From assembly GCA_025450815.1 (NCBI GenBank), contig JANWLO010000077.1, positions 1 to 45,052 of the forward strand: 45,052 nt of DNA. Direction: 5' to 3'. Numbering within the stretch: the stretch's first letter is position 1; the number at the start of each line of letters is the position of its first letter. Made by a program: the position numbers and the translations under genes. The notes beneath the pieces were generated by a model, which was given only the letters and a program-made list of their open reading frames with translations, had not been told where the DNA came from and searched no databases. Shown here one piece after another: positions 1-9,394 of the stretch. The stretch comes from Gemmatimonadaceae bacterium. Lineage in GTDB: Bacteria > Gemmatimonadota > Gemmatimonadetes > Gemmatimonadales > Gemmatimonadaceae.

Positions 1-566
1 GCGTGCGCGAGCCCGGCGGCACCGCGCTCGGCAATGAGATCCGTCGCATGCTGCTCGAGCCCGGTCGCGCGATCGACGCGCGCGCCGAGGCGCTGCTGTT
101 CATGGCGTCGCGCGCACAGCTCGTCACCGAGGTGATTCAGCCCGCGCTCGCGCAGGGCGAGCTGGTGCTCGCGGACAGATTCTTTCTGTCGACGTACGCG
201 TACCAGGTAGTGGGTCGCGGTCTTTCACTCGAGGACGTGCGCGCGGGCAATCGATTGGCGACGGGCGGACTCGTTCCCGACCTCACGATTCTCCTCACGC
301 TCCCCGCAGCGATCCGCGACGCGCGCACTCGCGCGCGCGGCAGCGCCGATCGCATCGAGAGCGCCGGCGACGCGTTCCACGATCGAGTGGAGCGCGCGTT
401 TGCCGAGTGCGCATCGCCCGGGTGGCAGGCGGCGCATCCGGAGTGCGGCCCGATCACCGCAGTAAATGCGGAAGGCGCAGAGCGCGAGGTGCTCGATCGC
501 GTGGTCGGTGTTCTCGCGTCGCGCATGCCCGATCAGTTCACCATGCAGAACGCCGCGCATGCCTAG
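1..566 (+). CDS. tmk: Thymidylate kinase, 5' end missing
   Basis: dTMP kinase phosphorylates dTMP to dTDP with ATP in the cytoplasm, for DNA precursor supply. The reading frame is open from the window edge. It begins inside the conserved REPGGT segment just after the P-loop, so the Walker A part lies outside the window; the GTG at position 3 is internal codon, not a start. About 187 residues are visible. They include the substrate-binding LADRF box (DR followed by an aromatic residue), the LTLP strand and an arginine-rich lid (residues about 100-130 of the visible part). The C-terminus is ordinary for the family. The next gene starts 32 bases after the stop, or overlaps it if an earlier ATG is used, so the two are probably co-transcribed. 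The identity is firm; only the N-terminus is unknown. Confidence 0.93.
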   Translation, partial: VREPGGTALGNEIRRMLLEPGRAIDARAEALLFMASRAQLVTEVIQPALAQGELVLADRFFLSTYAYQVVGRGLSLEDVRAGNRLATGGLVPDLTILLTLPAAIRDARTRARGSADRIESAGDAFHDRVERAFAECASPGWQAAHPECGPITAVNAEGAEREVLDRVVGVLASRMPDQFTMQNAAHA

Positions 567-597
567 CCCCGACCTCACCGCCGCCGAGGGCGGGCGA

Positions 598-2220
598 ATG
601 CGCACTCGCGCGATCATCGCGATCACGATGCTGGCGTTCGCGCTCGTACTCGGTGGATGGCTTCTCCAGCGCGGGCTACGGCGCAGCGACACAGCAGACG
701 CGCGTGCGCAGCTGTTCGACGAGGTGCGCACGCACATTGCCCGCAACTTTGTCGACTCGATTCCGGACTCCAGCCTCTTTCGCAAGGCGGCCGAGGGGCT
801 CGTGCGCGAGCTGAACGATCCGCACTCGGTGTATCTCACGGCTGACAAGCTGCGCGCGCTCCGGGAGACGATTTCCGGCCGGTACGCGGGGCTCGGCATT
901 CAGACCGATGTGCGCGACGGATGGATCACGATCGTCGCGCCGCTTCCCGGCACGCCGGCGGAGCGAGCAGGCATCCAGCCAGGCGATCGCATTGTGTCGA
1001 TCGACGGGAAGTCTACCGAGGGGTGGACGAGCGATGATGCCCGCGCATCCATTCGCGGGAAGCCGGGCTCGAAGATCGACTTGCTAATCGAACGGCCGGG
1101 TGTGGCGTCGCGAATTCCGTTCACACTGGTACGCGACGAGATCCGCATCCGTTCCGTGCGACACTCGGACATGGTGGGTGATGGCGTCGGCTACATCGAC
1201 CTCACCGTGTTCAGCGACTCGAGCGCAGAGGAAGTGCACGGAGCGGTGGAGAAGCTGCGCACGCAGGGAATGAAGACGCTGATTCTCGATCTACGCGCGA
1301 ATCCGGGTGGGCTGCTCGAGCAGGGGATCGAGGTCGCGGATCTATTCCTCGACTCGGGCTCGTCGGTGGTGTCGGTGCGCGGCCGTACGCTCTCGCACTC
1401 GTACACGGATGGCGCGAAGCAGCTCTGGCCTGACCTCAAGCTCGTAACGCTCGTCGACGATCACAGCGCGAGCGCGGCGGAGATCGTCGCGGGCGCGCTG
1501 CAGGATCACGACCGCGCCGTGATCGTCGGCTCGACGACGTACGGCAAGGGCAGCGCACAGTCCATCTTCCCGCTCGGCGACAGTACCAGTGCGGTGAAAC
1601 TCACGACCGAGCGATGGTTCACACCGTCGGGACGGAGCATCCCGAAGGCGCCTCTGTCGTCCGCGGACGACGATGATGAATCGACGCGAGACACAACGGC
1701 CGATCTCCCGCTGTCGAAGCGCGAGCAGTTCCATACGGATGATGGGCGCGTCGTCTATGGCGGGGGAGGGATCACACCCGATCTGCTCGTGGCTCCGTCG
1801 GACTCGCTCAACGGCACTCGCGCGTTCTGGCGGATGATCGGCGCCGACGTGCCGAAGTTCCGCGATGCGCTTACGGAGATCGCGCTCTCCGCGAAGGCCG
1901 CGAAGGCCGAGCGCGCGCCGGACTTCGTGGTGACGGACTCGCTGCGACAGTCGCTCTGGACGCGCATCGCCGCAAAGGGTGTGAAGCTCGACCGCGCGCG
2001 TTTCGACTCGGCGAGCGCCGTGGTGGATCGGCTCATTGGGCTCGAGATAGCACGCTACTCGTTCGGACCCGAGGCGGAGTTCAGGCGTCGACTCGCGGAC
2101 GATCGCGTCGTCTCAGCGGCGCTCGATCTTTCCGCTGGCGCACCGACGGAGCTCGACCTGCTGCGACGCGCCGGTGATCGCCGAGCCGCGAAGCGCGAGG
2201 ATCTTCCGAAGACGCCATGA
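598..2220 (+). CDS. S41 family C-terminal processing peptidase with PDZ domain
   Basis: Serine protease of the CtpA/Tsp family, which trims or degrades periplasmic and membrane proteins. The 540-residue product starts with one hydrophobic helix (about residues 4-22) acting as signal anchor. A PDZ domain follows (about 90-170, with the GLGI carboxylate-binding loop), then the S41 catalytic core. The catalytic Ser is Ser292 in the motif SASAAE and the general-base Lys is Lys317 in YGKG; their 25-residue spacing equals that of E. coli Tsp. I chose the ATG at 598 because a GAGGGCGGG purine stretch lies just upstream. An earlier in-frame ATG at 559 would overlap tmk by 8 bases and has no visible ribosome site. 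The C-terminal 150 residues are a helical extension of unknown role. The stop overlaps the next start (ATGA). Confidence 0.93.
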   Translation: MRTRAIIAITMLAFALVLGGWLLQRGLRRSDTADARAQLFDEVRTHIARNFVDSIPDSSLFRKAAEGLVRELNDPHSVYLTADKLRALRETISGRYAGLGIQTDVRDGWITIVAPLPGTPAERAGIQPGDRIVSIDGKSTEGWTSDDARASIRGKPGSKIDLLIERPGVASRIPFTLVRDEIRIRSVRHSDMVGDGVGYIDLTVFSDSSAEEVHGAVEKLRTQGMKTLILDLRANPGGLLEQGIEVADLFLDSGSSVVSVRGRTLSHSYTDGAKQLWPDLKLVTLVDDHSASAAEIVAGALQDHDRAVIVGSTTYGKGSAQSIFPLGDSTSAVKLTTERWFTPSGRSIPKAPLSSADDDDESTRDTTADLPLSKREQFHTDDGRVVYGGGGITPDLLVAPSDSLNGTRAFWRMIGADVPKFRDALTEIALSAKAAKAERAPDFVVTDSLRQSLWTRIAAKGVKLDRARFDSASAVVDRLIGLEIARYSFGPEAEFRRRLADDRVVSAALDLSAGAPTELDLLRRAGDRRAAKREDLPKTP

Positions 2221-3074
2221 CGCCGCGCCTGTTCGTGCTTGGCGCGGGACGCGCGGGACGAGCGCTGGCCCACGCGATGCGCGTCGCGAATGTGCCGGTG
2301 GTGGGGCTGCACGGACGACGGCCCGCGGTGGACACGACGTCTGGCGAACTCCCTCCATCGCTCGCGACTGCGACGATCGTGCTCGTGACGGTGCGCGATG
2401 CAGAGCTAAACTCCGCGCTGCTCGAGCTCGCGCACGCGAGGCTCGCGCCGGGCGCGGTGGTTCTGCACGCGAGTGGCGGGATGGAGCCAGCGGCGCTCGA
2501 CACCCTTCGCGCGATGGGCCATCCAGGCGGGACGTTCCATCCGCTCCTCCCGCTCACGGACCCAACTCGCGCGACGCAGCAGCTGCGCTCCGCGTGGATC
2601 GGCGTGGACGGCGATGACGCGGCGCGCGCGGCGTCGCGCGAGCTAGCGGCTGCGCTGGGCGCGCGCGTGCTCGAGATTCCCACGGGGGCGAAGGCGCGCT
2701 ACCATGCGGCGGCGGTGATCGCGTCGAACTTTCCGGTGGTGCTGCTCTCGCTCGCATCGCGACTGCTCACCGCTTCGGGCGTAGATGCCGACGCGGCGCG
2801 GGGCGCACTGACTACGCTGCTCGGCGCTGCGGCCGAGAATCTTCGAGCGCACGAGCCTTCGGCGGCGCTGACGGGGCCGGTGGGGCGCGGCGATGTCGAC
2901 ACTGTGCGCGCGCATCTCGCGGCGCTCGCCGAATCGCCCGAGTTGGCCGGGATCTATCGGGCGCTTTCGCGCGAGGCGCTGCCACTCGCGGCCGCGGCGG
3001 GCGCGGATCCGGTGCGGTTGGAGTTAGTCAGGCGCGCGCTGGACGAGGGCAGGGGCCCGCTATCGGCATCGTGA
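2217..3074 (+). CDS. Rossmann-fold DUF2520 domain protein
   Basis: A 285-residue protein with an N-terminal NAD(P)-binding Rossmann domain (glycine-rich GAGRAG at residues 9-14) and an all-helical C-terminal DUF2520 domain (about 150-275). The architecture resembles the ketopantoate reductase/6-phosphogluconate dehydrogenase superfamily. A conserved FHPL segment sits at about residue 107. The substrate is not known for this family, and I make no claim for one. It overlaps the S41 peptidase gene by four bases (ATGA), so translation is probably coupled. It is the last gene of the plus-strand run, followed by a gene-free stretch and then convergent lolA. The family assignment is secure, the function is open. 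Confidence 0.85.
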   Translation: MTPRLFVLGAGRAGRALAHAMRVANVPVVGLHGRRPAVDTTSGELPPSLATATIVLVTVRDAELNSALLELAHARLAPGAVVLHASGGMEPAALDTLRAMGHPGGTFHPLLPLTDPTRATQQLRSAWIGVDGDDAARAASRELAAALGARVLEIPTGAKARYHAAAVIASNFPVVLLSLASRLLTASGVDADAARGALTTLLGAAAENLRAHEPSAALTGPVGRGDVDTVRAHLAALAESPELAGIYRALSREALPLAAAAGADPVRLELVRRALDEGRGPLSAS

Positions 3075-3372
3075 TGCGCGCGAGCATTGCGATGTGTACT
3101 TCGAGCCCCAGCTCTAAGCCAGTGAGTCCAGAGCCTTGAGCCGGCAGCCGCCACCCGTCGCTATCGAGCATCCATTCGCGGTACGCCAATCGCCCAACTC
3201 GCGCGGACACCGAACATAGAACGCGCCAAGGATTGACTCATTCCATCGGTGCTGGCACAGCGCTCAGGGCTGCCGGCTCATCTCTTATAGCTTGCGCCCA
3301 CCTTCCGCATCGCGATGCGTGCCACCCGTCGCGATGCTCAAGTCGAGCCACGGAATCGAGCCGTGAGCGCGA
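3075..3372. other. Gene-free convergent intergenic stretch
   Basis: This 298-base region lies between two convergent genes. I see no convincing coding frame. It holds a perfect 14-base palindrome CGCATCGCGATGCG (3306-3319) and two copies of GCCACCCGTCGC (3150-3161 and 3321-3332). The palindrome could fold into a short hairpin terminating either side, but there is no T-run, so this is a guess. Confidence 0.5.
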
Positions 3373-4053
3373 TCAGTCCCCCGACGGACCGTCGAACACC
3401 TTCACTCCGTTCGGTACCTTGAACACGAACGCGCTCGCATCCACTGGCGCGTTGCGCTCAAAATGCGTCACGGTGATCTGGCGGGTGACACCGCTGCCAT
3501 CCACCGTCTCGACGCGGCGCAGCAGCGCATCGCTGTCGTTCACCCAGAGCGTTACCGTCGCGAACGGCGACGATGTACTCTTCGGTTTGAGCAGCACCGA
3601 GTGCGTGGCGGTGCCGTCGATGGTCGCGGCAGCGCCGCCGGTGACAGTGTAATTCGAACGTGGCGATTCGAGAAACTGCGCGGCAAAATCCGGCGCGCCG
3701 GCGCTCGGGTCGCCGAGCTTCGCGCGTATCACCTGGCCAGGATTCGTGCTCGGCAGGTACACCCACACCCACGACCCGTCACTCACGATGCGGTCGCCGG
3801 CCGGCTCGGAGAACTTCACCTCGAAGCGGCTCGGGCGTCGCTGCTGCAGCTCGCCGCGCGAGCTCACGCTCGTGCCGGTGAGCGGATTGTCGATGCGTTG
3901 CGTGAACGAAATGCGCGAAGTCTTCACGGTCGCGTACGCCGCGACGGCGCGATCGAGAGTGGCGTCCGCGGACTGCGCAGCGAGCGGCGCGGCCACGAGC
4001 GCGCCCGCGACGATCGCGACGCAAGCCATGAAGAGTGGAGTACGAGTTCTCAT
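3373..4053 (-). CDS. lolA: LolA-type periplasmic lipoprotein carrier
   Basis: LolA accepts lipoproteins from the LolCDE transporter and carries them across the periplasm to the outer membrane. The 226-residue precursor has a clear Sec signal peptide (hydrophobic residues 8-26, likely cut after AAPLAAQ). The mature part is the LolA half-barrel fold: FTQRIDNP near residue 50, the GEL strand, RPSRFEVKF, DGSWVWVYLP, and a C-terminal F.VPNGVKVFD segment. It starts 8 bases after the aroF stop and is the last gene of the long minus-strand operon. It is evidence for a true outer membrane. The broader LolA-like family includes related carriers, so the exact cargo is inferred. Confidence 0.88.
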   Translation of the reverse strand: MRTRTPLFMACVAIVAGALVAAPLAAQSADATLDRAVAAYATVKTSRISFTQRIDNPLTGTSVSSRGELQQRRPSRFEVKFSEPAGDRIVSDGSWVWVYLPSTNPGQVIRAKLGDPSAGAPDFAAQFLESPRSNYTVTGGAAATIDGTATHSVLLKPKSTSSPFATVTLWVNDSDALLRRVETVDGSGVTRQITVTHFERNAPVDASAFVFKVPNGVKVFDGPSGD

Positions 4054-4061
4054 GGCAGATA

Positions 4062-5114
4062 CTACCCCACCGTATGCGCCGCGGTCCTTGGCGGCGACGC
4101 AATCGTGCGCCCGATTGCAGCCGCGATGGTGCGCAGCTCACCTACGAGCTGCGCGAACTGCTCCGGATAGAGTGACTGCGCGCCATCGGATAGCGCGCGC
4201 TCCGGATTCGGATGCACTTCCACCAGAATGCCGTTCGCCCCCGCGGCCACCGCCGCGCGCGCCATTGGCAGCACCAGATCTCGAATTCCGGTACCGTGAC
4301 TCGGATCGGCCACGATGGGCAGGTGCGAGAGCTGCTGCACGATCGGGATCGCCGTGAGGTCGAACAGGTTTCGCGTTGCCGGATCGAACGTGCGCACCCC
4401 GCGTTCGCAGAGAATCACCTGGTCGTTCCCGCTCGCCAGGATGTATTCCGCGCTGAGGAGCAGATCGTTGATCGTCGCCGCGAGCCCGCGTTTGAGAAGC
4501 ACAGGCTTGCCGAGCGTGCCGACGAATTTGAGCAGCGAATAGTTCTGCATGTTGCGCGCGCCGATCTGGATGCAGTCCGCATGCTCGGCCACGAGCTCTG
4601 CGCCCGCCTCATCCATCGCCTCGGTGACGATCGCGAGCCCGGTTTCGCGACGAGCGGTCGCCAGATATCCGAGGCCGATCTCGCCCAGTCCCTGAAACGA
4701 GTACGGCGAGCTGCGCGGCTTGAAGGCGCCGCCGCGAAGACACGATGCGCCCGCAGCCTTCACCTGGCGCGCGGCAGTCACGATCTGCTCTTCGCTCTCC
4801 ACCGAGCACGGACCCGCCATGATCACGACGTCCTTCCCGCCCACGTGCACGCCGGGCGCGAGGGTCACGATCGTGTTCTCTGGGCGCCACTCGCGCGATA
4901 CCTGCTTGTACGGCTGCGTGACGTGGATGATCTGCGCGACGCCGGACAGCGCGGCAATGCGCGATGAGTCGACGCGACCGTCGTTGCCGACCAGTCCCAC
5001 CGCCGTTCGCTGCGCGCCGGGCATCGGACGCGCTTCGTATCCCATCTCCTCGATCACGGATACCACCGCGTCGATCTCGGCGGCGGTGGCACCGTGCTTC
5101 ATGACGACCAGCAT
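4062..5114 (-). CDS. aroF: 3-deoxy-7-phosphoheptulonate synthase (type I-beta DAHP synthase)
   Basis: Condenses phosphoenolpyruvate and erythrose 4-phosphate to DAHP, the first step of the shikimate pathway to aromatic amino acids. The 350-residue enzyme has an N-terminal ferredoxin-like regulatory domain (about residues 1-75), as in the feedback-regulated Thermotoga type, then a TIM-barrel core. Visible core motifs are GPCSVES, the [18 protein letters not shown]-binding loop, LLKRG and DPSHGTG. I chose the start at 5114 (MLVVMK) rather than an in-frame codon at 5141, because it matches the family N-terminus and overlaps the upstream stop as TAATG, implying translational coupling. No chorismate mutase domain is present. 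A leader peptide or trp/tyr-type attenuator is not visible because the gene is inside an operon. Confidence 0.95.
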   Translation of the reverse strand: MLVVMKHGATAAEIDAVVSVIEEMGYEARPMPGAQRTAVGLVGNDGRVDSSRIAALSGVAQIIHVTQPYKQVSREWRPENTIVTLAPGVHVGGKDVVIMAGPCSVESEEQIVTAARQVKAAGASCLRGGAFKPRSSPYSFQGLGEIGLGYLATARRETGLAIVTEAMDEAGAELVAEHADCIQIGARNMQNYSLLKFVGTLGKPVLLKRGLAATINDLLLSAEYILASGNDQVILCERGVRTFDPATRNLFDLTAIPIVQQLSHLPIVADPSHGTGIRDLVLPMARAAVAAGANGILVEVHPNPERALSDGAQSLYPEQFAQLVGELRTIAAAIGRTIASPPRTAAHTVG

Positions 5115-5878
5115 TACCGTTCCTCGATGTCTGTGGACCACCCGTCGACCGCGAGCATGACCTTGCCCGAATAACGCAGCGAGATGATTTCGCGGATGTC
5201 TTCCTCCTCGACCGGTGGATAAAAGTGCGTGAGAACGAGCCGCCCGGGATCAGCGACCTCCGCCAGCACGCCGCACTGCGCGGGCGTTAGATGCGTGGGC
5301 ACGGCGAGCGGCTCCGGCAGCGAGCACTCGCAGAGCAGCAGGTCGCAGCCGTGCGCCCATTCAGCCAGCGTCGTGTCGAACGCCGTGTCGCCAGTGAACA
5401 CGAGCCGCGCGCCGCCCCGCTCCACGCAATATGCAACGCTTTCCGCCGTGTGTGGGACTTTGCGGGCCTCGAGCACCACGCCATCGCCGAGATCCGCGCG
5501 CTCGCCGCTGGCCAGCTCGCGCACCGTCAACGGGAATCCCGGGTCGCGTATGGTATCACCGTAAATCGCGGCGAACATCTCGATGAGCTGCGCCGTGCCC
5601 ACGGGTCCGAGAATCGTGAGCGGGGCCGAACGAGGCGGCAGCGTGCCGTAGCGCCACGCGAAGATGAGCGTGGTGAGATCGAGCGTGTGGTCGGGATGAA
5701 AGTGAGTGAACGCGATGTGCGTGATGCCGAGCCAGTTCGCGCCCAGCGTTCCCATGCGATGCACCACGCCGCTTCCGCAATCCATCAGCAGCGTCACTGC
5801 GCCCGCTTCCACCAGGTGGCCCGAGTTGACGCGGCGCGACGGCGCCGCCGTTCCGGTGCCCAGCGTGGTGAGGCGCAT
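5114..5878 (-). CDS. Metallo-beta-lactamase fold hydrolase, RNase Z-like
   Basis: A 254-residue cytoplasmic hydrolase of the RNase Z/AtsA branch of the metallo-beta-lactamase superfamily. The zinc-binding HxHxDH motif is at H59, H61, D63 and H64 (THFHPDHT). Further ligands are the His in KVPHTAES, the Asp in FTGDT and the His in LTHFYPP near the C-terminus. The N-terminus [12 protein letters not shown] is typical of the RNase Z group. The exosite arm that binds tRNA in true RNase Z is not evident, and the protein is shorter than classical RNase Z (about 300). A tRNA 3' processing role is therefore possible but not shown; phosphodiesterase or other hydrolase activity is equally open. It lies 12 bases after smc and overlaps aroF by TAATG. 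Confidence 0.85.
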   Translation of the reverse strand: MRLTTLGTGTAAPSRRVNSGHLVEAGAVTLLMDCGSGVVHRMGTLGANWLGITHIAFTHFHPDHTLDLTTLIFAWRYGTLPPRSAPLTILGPVGTAQLIEMFAAIYGDTIRDPGFPLTVRELASGERADLGDGVVLEARKVPHTAESVAYCVERGGARLVFTGDTAFDTTLAEWAHGCDLLLCECSLPEPLAVPTHLTPAQCGVLAEVADPGRLVLTHFYPPVEEEDIREIISLRYSGKVMLAVDGWSTDIEER

Positions 5879-5890
5879 GCGGAGGTCCCG

Positions 5891-8800
5891 CTAGACCGAC
5901 GCCGGGATCTCGCGCTCGGATGCCTCGACCGCAGCGCCGCGCATTCGCACGCTCACGAATGACGAGACTCCCGGCTCCTGCATCGTCACGCCGTACACCG
6001 CGTCTGCCGCTTCCGTAGTGGTGCGCGGATTGTGCGTGATGACGATGAATTGCGTCTTGTCCTTGAACCTGTTGAGCATGCGCACGAACCGGCCGATATT
6101 CTGATCATCCAGCGGCGCATCCACTTCGTCGAGCAGACAGAACGGGCTCGGCTTCGTGAGGAAGATTCCGAACAGGAGCGAGAGCGCCACCAGGGCGCGC
6201 TCACCGCTCGAGAGCAGATGGATGCGCTGCGTGAGCTTGCCGCGCGGGCTCGCGTGGATCTCAATGTCGCAGTCGAGCGGCGTGTCGGGATTCTCGAGGC
6301 GGAGTTCGCAGTCGCCACCGCCGAAGAGCGTCATGAATATCTGACGGAAGTGCTCGCGCACCTGCGTGAACGTCACGAGAAAGAGCTCGCGCGCCGTGAC
6401 GTCGATCTCCTTGATCGCCTGGTGCAGCGAATTCTTCGCCTCGATGAGATCGGCGCGCTGCGTCGTGAGGAAGTCGAGGCGCTTTGACTCCTCCTCGTGC
6501 TCCTCGATAGCGAGCGCGTTCACCGGCCCGATGCTCTCGAGCTCCGCGCGCAGCTGCGCGACCTCGGCGCGAAGCACCGGCTCATCGACATCCACCTGCG
6601 GCACCGACGCCAGCATCTCCTCCAGCGGCCGCCGCCATTCCGCCTCGAGCCGCTCGCGGATGGCGGTGCGCTTGCCCGAGAGCTCCGTGAAGCGCAACTC
6701 GGCGTGGTGCAGCGACTCCGCGAGTGCGTGCGCGCGCTGGCGCGCCGCGTCACCAGCGTGCTCGATCTCCTGGAGCGCTGTATCCGCATCGTGAACGGCG
6801 CGCTCTGCGTTAGCGAGTCGCAGCTCGGCGTCCTTCAACGCGGCCGCGCGAGCCTCGAGGTCCAGCCGCCAAGTGGCCATGTGCTGTGCGAGCTGGCTGT
6901 CCGCCTGCTCGATGTCGCTCAGCTCCGCCTGCAGCGCCTGCAGGCGTGTGCCGGCGTTCGCGACCTCCGCCGACAACCGCAGCTCGCGATCCGACGCGTT
7001 CTGCAGTCGCGCCACGACCTGCGCCTCGATTACCTGCGCGGTGCCGCGCTCATCTCGCGCAACTTCCTGCGCGCGCTGGAGCTCCGCGAGTCGCGCCGCC
7101 GCACTTCCAACCTCCACCTCCGCGCGACCGAGCGCAGCCGCGCTCTCCCCGCGCCGCTGCTCGAGCTCCGAGAGCCTCGCGGCAAGCTCGCGCTGGCGCG
7201 CTGCCACGCGCTGACGCTGCGCCTCCAGCTGCTCGATTTCGCGCGCGGCGCGCTGGCGCCTGCGGTCGATCTCCTCGCGGTGCTCGCTGGCGAGCCGTAC
7301 GCTCTGCTGCGCTGCGTTGGCCGCCTCCACCCCCTTCATCACCTGCGCCTCCGCGCTCTGCAACGCGGCGCGAGCAGATTCCGCCTCCCGCACCAGTCCC
7401 GCGCGCGATGACTCTGCCTCGGCGAGCGACGCGCGCGCCTCCGCGAGCTCCGCGCGACGGCGGATCGGCCCCGGGCCGGACACGGTGCCCGGCAGCCACA
7501 CCGCGCCTCGCGCGTCCACGAATGCGGTGCCGTCCGATTCCTGCTTCACGTGCCCGAGCAGATTGCGCACCCACGACTTCGCGGGCTCGGCCGCATCGAC
7601 CAGCTCCGCGAGCGTGCCCGATTCGGACTGTCCGTGGAGCGGCGCGTCCATAGGAAGAAGCAGCAGCGGGCCCGGACTCACGCGCGCGTGCCACGCGCGA
7701 ATCGAGTCCGCGGCCGCGCGATCGCGCACGAGTATGGCGTGAACGGTGTTGCCGAGAAAGCGCTCGACCGACTGCGCGGACGCAGCGCCCGTCGACACGA
7801 AATCGGAGAGCGGGCCGATCACGGCGCCCTCTCCGAACTGGTCGCGCTCCTTGAGCAGCTGCGCCGCCGCCGGCGCGAGTCCCACGCGCTCACGCTCGAG
7901 CGCCTCCAGGCCGTGCACCTTGCCTTGCAGCGCTGTCCACAGCTCTTCGGCGCGCAGCCGCTCGGTGCGCGCTGCACTTTCGCGCGCACGTGCCTCGTCC
8001 GCCGCACTGCGCGCGACAGTGACCGCGCGCGCCATCTCGGTCGCGGCGGCGTCGGCCTCCTCCTTGTGGCGCTCGGCGAGGCGCAGCTCGTCGCTTGCGG
8101 ACTTCAGTGCTTCCGCTACCTGCTCCCGATCGGCCGCGAGCTGCTCGTCGCGCTGCGCGATCTCGCGCTGCTCGCGCTCGGCGCTCTCGCGATCGAGCTC
8201 GAGGTGGCGACCCTCGTCGCGGAGCTCGCGCGCGCTGCGCTCGCCCTGCTCGAATGCGTGTCGCGCTGCGTGCACAGCGCCGCGCGCTTCCTCCTCCGCT
8301 GCGAGTCGCGCGGAGAGAGCGGAGCGTGCGGCAGCGAGCTCGCTCTCGAACTGCGCGCGCTCCTGCGCCACAGCATTGCGATCCTCCGTGAGGCGATTCC
8401 CGAGCTCCTCGCCGCTGCGACGCTCGGCGTCCGCGCGCTCGCGCCGAGCGAGCGCGTTGCGCTGGCGCTCCTCCGCTACTTTGAGCTCGCTCTCGAGCAT
8501 CATCGCGTTCGAGCGCTGCTCGCTCACGAGTCGAGCGAGCTCGGTGCGCCCGGCCTCCGCGGCACCACGCGCGCCGTAGGCTTCCTCGCGCTGGCGCTCC
8601 ACGTCGCGCACAAGCTGCTCGGCGCCCGGCAGCGTCTCGCGCAGGGAGGCGACCTGAAGCTCGAGGCTCGCCAGTTCCTCGTGCCACGCTTCCATTTCGC
8701 GCGACACGAGCGTGATCTCCGCGACGAATCGACGCGCCATTAGTTCGCCGTGTCGCTCGGCCTTCTTGCGCTGGCGGGCGAGCGACCGCACCTGGCTCTG

Positions 8801-9394
8801 CACTTCAGAGATTAGATCGTCGAGACGCGAGAGGTCGACCGTCGTCTCCTCCAGTCGCCGCGCGGTGGTGCGGCGGCGGTCGCGATAGAGCCCGACGCCG
8901 GCGGCCTCCTCGAACAGCTCGCGACGGTCGTCGGGGCGATCGGAGAGGAGCGCGTCGATCATCTTCGCCTCGATCACCACGCCGCTGTCCGCGCCGAGTC
9001 CCGTGCCGCGCACCATGTCGTGGATGTCGCGAAGGCGGCACGAGGTGCCATTGAGCAGATACTCGCTCTCGCCGCTTCGGGAAAGGCGGCGCGTGATCAC
9101 CACTTCCTTGAACGGCACGGGTAGTGCGCCGTCGTCGTTGGAGAAGTGGAGCGAAACCTCCGCGATGTTAACCGGACGTCGAGCCGACGAGCCCTGGAAG
9201 ATGACCTCCTCCATCTTCGCGCCGCGAAGCGTCTTCGCGCGCTGCTCGCCGAGCACCCAACGCACGGCGTCGGAGACGTTGGACTTTCCGCAGCCGTTCG
9301 GGCCCACCACCGCAGTCACGCCTGGCTCGAAGACGAGCGTGGTGTGATCCGCGAAAGACTTGAATCCCTGCAGCTCGAGCTTGGTCAACAACAC
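5891..9394 (-). CDS. smc: Chromosome segregation ATPase SMC
   Basis: SMC forms the DNA-loop-extruding core of the bacterial condensin (with ScpA and ScpB) that compacts and separates chromosomes. The 1167-residue protein has the full family layout: N-terminal Walker A GPNGCGKSN (31-39), long coiled coil, hinge (about 500-650), second coiled coil, ABC signature LSSGE near 1060 and Walker B CLLDEVDA (about 1086-1093). The coiled coils are Glu/Arg/Ala rich. The start is GTG at 9394, giving LLTKLELQGFKSF, as expected for SMC; its first base is the last base read of the preceding TAG (TAGTG). scpA and scpB are not in this window. Placement in an operon with envelope proteins is unusual. Confidence 0.97.
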   Translation of the reverse strand: MLLTKLELQGFKSFADHTTLVFEPGVTAVVGPNGCGKSNVSDAVRWVLGEQRAKTLRGAKMEEVIFQGSSARRPVNIAEVSLHFSNDDGALPVPFKEVVITRRLSRSGESEYLLNGTSCRLRDIHDMVRGTGLGADSGVVIEAKMIDALLSDRPDDRRELFEEAAGVGLYRDRRRTTARRLEETTVDLSRLDDLISEVQSQVRSLARQRKKAERHGELMARRFVAEITLVSREMEAWHEELASLELQVASLRETLPGAEQLVRDVERQREEAYGARGAAEAGRTELARLVSEQRSNAMMLESELKVAEERQRNALARRERADAERRSGEELGNRLTEDRNAVAQERAQFESELAAARSALSARLAAEEEARGAVHAARHAFEQGERSARELRDEGRHLELDRESAEREQREIAQRDEQLAADREQVAEALKSASDELRLAERHKEEADAAATEMARAVTVARSAADEARARESAARTERLRAEELWTALQGKVHGLEALERERVGLAPAAAQLLKERDQFGEGAVIGPLSDFVSTGAASAQSVERFLGNTVHAILVRDRAAADSIRAWHARVSPGPLLLLPMDAPLHGQSESGTLAELVDAAEPAKSWVRNLLGHVKQESDGTAFVDARGAVWLPGTVSGPGPIRRRAELAEARASLAEAESSRAGLVREAESARAALQSAEAQVMKGVEAANAAQQSVRLASEHREEIDRRRQRAAREIEQLEAQRQRVAARQRELAARLSELEQRRGESAAALGRAEVEVGSAAARLAELQRAQEVARDERGTAQVIEAQVVARLQNASDRELRLSAEVANAGTRLQALQAELSDIEQADSQLAQHMATWRLDLEARAAALKDAELRLANAERAVHDADTALQEIEHAGDAARQRAHALAESLHHAELRFTELSGKRTAIRERLEAEWRRPLEEMLASVPQVDVDEPVLRAEVAQLRAELESIGPVNALAIEEHEEESKRLDFLTTQRADLIEAKNSLHQAIKEIDVTARELFLVTFTQVREHFRQIFMTLFGGGDCELRLENPDTPLDCDIEIHASPRGKLTQRIHLLSSGERALVALSLLFGIFLTKPSPFCLLDEVDAPLDDQNIGRFVRMLNRFKDKTQFIVITHNPRTTTEAADAVYGVTMQEPGVSSFVSVRMRGAAVEASEREIPASV

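Noticed and set aside
7550-8743. A 397-residue Leu/Ala/Arg-rich plus-strand frame opposite smc
   Set aside because: It is the antisense of the smc coiled coil; the heptad bias of the coil gives an apparent Leu-rich protein.
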